Part shown: one piece after another, positions 5,018-6,778 of the stretch
How positions within the stretch are numbered: the first letter of the stretch is position 1
Layout of the letters: every line of letters starts with the position of its first letter
DNA from: an uncultured Armatimonadota bacterium
Lineage (GTDB): Bacteria; Armatimonadota; Fimbriimonadia; Fimbriimonadales; Fimbriimonadaceae
Direction of reading: 5' to 3'
DNA: 6,778 nucleotides
Assembly: GCA_946478935.1 (NCBI GenBank)
Contig: CAMLEL010000132.1
Location: forward strand, 1-6,778
The notes under the pieces: generated by a model
Told to the model about the DNA's origin: nothing
Databases searched by the model: none
The model's input: the letters and a program-made list of their open reading frames with translations, nothing else
Made by a program: the position numbers and the translations under genes

Positions 5018-6736
5018 CCTGCCATCCAGACGTTGTCCAAGCTGATGGAGGCCGTAGCGGCAATCCGGGACCCGGATGAGGCGCTGGCGTTGATCGCGCA
5101 AACCGCACTGGAGATGACTTCCAGTCGCCATGCGATGATCGCTCTATTGGACGAGGAAGAGGCCGTCCTCCAAATTCGATTCGGATCGGGCGAAGAATTC
5201 GCTGGCAAGGCCCTCAACCGAGTCCTAAACATCGATCGAACCGAAGGCGAGGGAATCGTCGCATTTGTGGCAGCCACCGGTGTGGCTGTTCACACGGGGA
5301 ACGTTCAGCAAGAACCGCGATATCGTCAACTTTTCACAAGCACCGTCAGCGAGCTCGCGATTCCAATCAAGGACTTCGACGGTCGGATCAGGGCGGTTTT
5401 GAATTTGGAATCAGACAAGAAGGACGCCTTCGACGACCAAGTCGAATCCATGTGCGTTGGCTTGGCGAGTCTGATTTCGATGGTTTTGGAACGAGCCGAA
5501 TACTTGGAGCGCGAAGAGGCCCTGATCGAGGTTGGGCAGGCGTTGGATAACTCCATCACCGAGGAAGCCCTCATCGACCGTGTCATCCACGTCGCCGGCG
5601 ACGTGCTGCGGTTCCAGGCTTGCTCCGTTTTCTTGCACGATGATCGATCCGATACGTTTGTGCTCCAAGGGTCGTCCGGTGCGCTCAAGCGCGAGGTGGG
5701 CAAGATTGCTTACTCGCGAGGCGAGGGCTTTACCGGTTGGGTCTGTGACACCGGGCAGCCAATCCTACTTCACGATCCGCAAAGCGACCCTCGGTGGCGA
5801 GGCAAATACGTCGAGTTCGAAAGTGACCAGATTGCGAGCTTCCTAGCTGTTCCGATTGTGTTTCGAAACAAGTCGATTGGCGCCATCCGCGTCCTTCGGA
5901 AAAAGAGCAGGAATCCCTATCTGGACAATCGATTCACCGCTGAGGATCAAACGGTCCTGTTGGCGATTGCCGAGCAAGTTGCCAGCGGACTCGAGAACCT
6001 GCGAAATATGGAGAGAATCGTCCGATCGGAGCGGATGATCGCTTGGGGCGAACTCAGTGCGAAGTCAAGCCACATGATTGGCAACCGTGTCTTTGCCCTG
6101 AAGGGGGACATCAATGAACTCCAGCACCTCCTGAGTGAACGGAACCCGGACGTCGCTGAGATTCGCTCGCTGCAGGTGAGCCTGGCGACGAACGTGACCC
6201 GGATTGAGGAGATCCTGCAGGACTTCCGCGACTTTCTGACCGCGACGCAAGTGGCCCGCGAGCCAACGGACCTCAATGGGCTGGTACGCGAAACGATCGA
6301 CGAAGTTTTTCCAAAGAAGTCTGCCGTTAAACTCGAGATGAATCTGGCAGAAAACCTGCCGCCCGTCCAGGCAGATGGCAAGAAGCTTCGCCGCGCCATC
6401 AGTGAACTCATCGAGAATTCGTTCAATTACATCGAACAGGGCGCACTCCGAATCGCAACTCGGGTTGTGGGAAAGGATGAGCATGCCGAAACCCGAGTGA
6501 GTCACATTTCTCACTTTGCTGAGATTGAAATCGAAGACACGGGGCCGGGCATTGAAGAGGAGGCCAAGGCCACTATCTTTCAGCCGTTTTTTAGCGGTCG
6601 GGTGAAAGGGATGGGACTGGGTCTCTCGATCGTGAAGGGCATTGTCGATGCCCATGGCGGCGAGATATTTGAAGCGGGACGTCTGGGCCATGGAGCAAGG
6701 TTTGTGATTCTGCTTCCCCTTCAGGATCGTCCATAA
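5015..6736 (+). CDS. Soluble sensor histidine kinase with two GAF domains
   Basis: The 573-residue protein has no membrane segment or signal peptide, so it should sense a cytoplasmic cue. GAF domain 1 spans about 20-155 and GAF domain 2 about 168-325 (with GFTGWVCDTGQPILL near 238-252 and LAVPIVFRNKSIGAIRV near 277-293). A dimerisation/H-box helix follows, WGELSAKSSHMIGNRVFALKGDI, with the probable phospho-acceptor H353. The residue after it is Met instead of the usual Glu/Asp. The ATP-binding domain is complete: N-box ELIENSFN (464-471), G1 DTGPG (508-512), F-box IFQPFF (521-526), G2 GMGLGLS (532-538). It should autophosphorylate and pass phosphate to a response regulator, but no regulator is inside the window; one may follow, since an ATG occurs at 6775. 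There is no Shine-Dalgarno site before the ATG at 5015; the next in-frame ATG (5045) has none either. It is transcribed divergently from the isomerase operon. Confidence 0.93.
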   Translation: MPAIQTLSKLMEAVAAIRDPDEALALIAQTALEMTSSRHAMIALLDEEEAVLQIRFGSGEEFAGKALNRVLNIDRTEGEGIVAFVAATGVAVHTGNVQQEPRYRQLFTSTVSELAIPIKDFDGRIRAVLNLESDKKDAFDDQVESMCVGLASLISMVLERAEYLEREEALIEVGQALDNSITEEALIDRVIHVAGDVLRFQACSVFLHDDRSDTFVLQGSSGALKREVGKIAYSRGEGFTGWVCDTGQPILLHDPQSDPRWRGKYVEFESDQIASFLAVPIVFRNKSIGAIRVLRKKSRNPYLDNRFTAEDQTVLLAIAEQVASGLENLRNMERIVRSERMIAWGELSAKSSHMIGNRVFALKGDINELQHLLSERNPDVAEIRSLQVSLATNVTRIEEILQDFRDFLTATQVAREPTDLNGLVRETIDEVFPKKSAVKLEMNLAENLPPVQADGKKLRRAISELIENSFNYIEQGALRIATRVVGKDEHAETRVSHISHFAEIEIEDTGPGIEEEAKATIFQPFFSGRVKGMGLGLSIVKGIVDAHGGEIFEAGRLGHGARFVILLPLQDRP

Positions 6737-6778
6737 TTGAGAGGGTCGGCGAAGGCTGCCGGCAACCAGTGCCCATGA

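Noticed and set aside
5006..5131. Extension of the isomerase to an ATG at 5131
   Set aside because: The extra 42 residues are antisense to the kinase's first GAF domain and have no similarity to SIS proteins, whose conserved region begins near EIREQPEAL.
6065..6691. 208-codon open frame on the minus strand opposite the kinase catalytic region
   Set aside because: It is a shadow of the conserved kinase boxes on the plus strand; no domain or start signal is seen.
6737..6778. Possible start of another gene (ATG at 6775) or a terminator-like fold after the kinase
   Set aside because: Only four bases follow the ATG before the window ends, so no coding can be judged; the GGTCGGC/GCCGGCAACC fold needs a 3-base bulge and has no T-run.

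Overview
The window shows a compact bacterial chromosome segment of moderately high GC (by eye in the mid-to-high fifties percent). Six genes lie on the minus strand and one divergent gene on the plus strand. No gap exceeds about 70 bases. There is no sign of phage, IS elements, CRISPR, tRNA or rRNA. A lipoprotein signal, a PilP/GspC-like secreted protein and an exported-type gamma-glutamyltransferase suggest a diderm (outer-membrane) bacterium. Shine-Dalgarno sites are patchy and TTG and GTG starts are used. The gene mix would fit an Armatimonadota/Fimbriimonadia-like lineage, but that is an impression and not a demonstrated assignment.

Layout, in transcription order on the minus strand from the centre leftwards: a two-SIS-domain GlmS-like sugar-phosphate isomerase/deaminase (4010-5005), a small lipoprotein (3456-4013, GTGA overlap with the isomerase), an AraC-family regulator with a cupin-type sensor domain (2570-3424), a family-2 glycosyltransferase with a C-terminal TPR (TTG start at 2573, TTGA overlap with the regulator), a secreted Pro-rich protein with a PilP/GspC-like core (752-1390), and the N-terminal part of gamma-glutamyltransferase running off the left edge (1-680). 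A 12-bp hairpin lies between the last two and may end or attenuate the run, so ggt may be a separate unit.

On the plus strand, 5015-6736 encodes a soluble histidine kinase with two GAF domains and an unusual H-box. Its start codon is only 9 bp from the longest possible start of the isomerase. The shared control region holds a 22-bp inverted repeat and a small palindrome that contains both start codons.

The first four minus-strand genes look translationally coupled or closely spaced, which supports one operon. Its theme is amino-sugar phosphate metabolism plus envelope or glycan functions under a local AraC regulator. A specific pathway cannot be proved from this window. No well-known defence or mobile system is visible. 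The most notable items are the shared start/promoter palindrome, the TTG start correction, the atypical kinase H-box and the unusual gene association.
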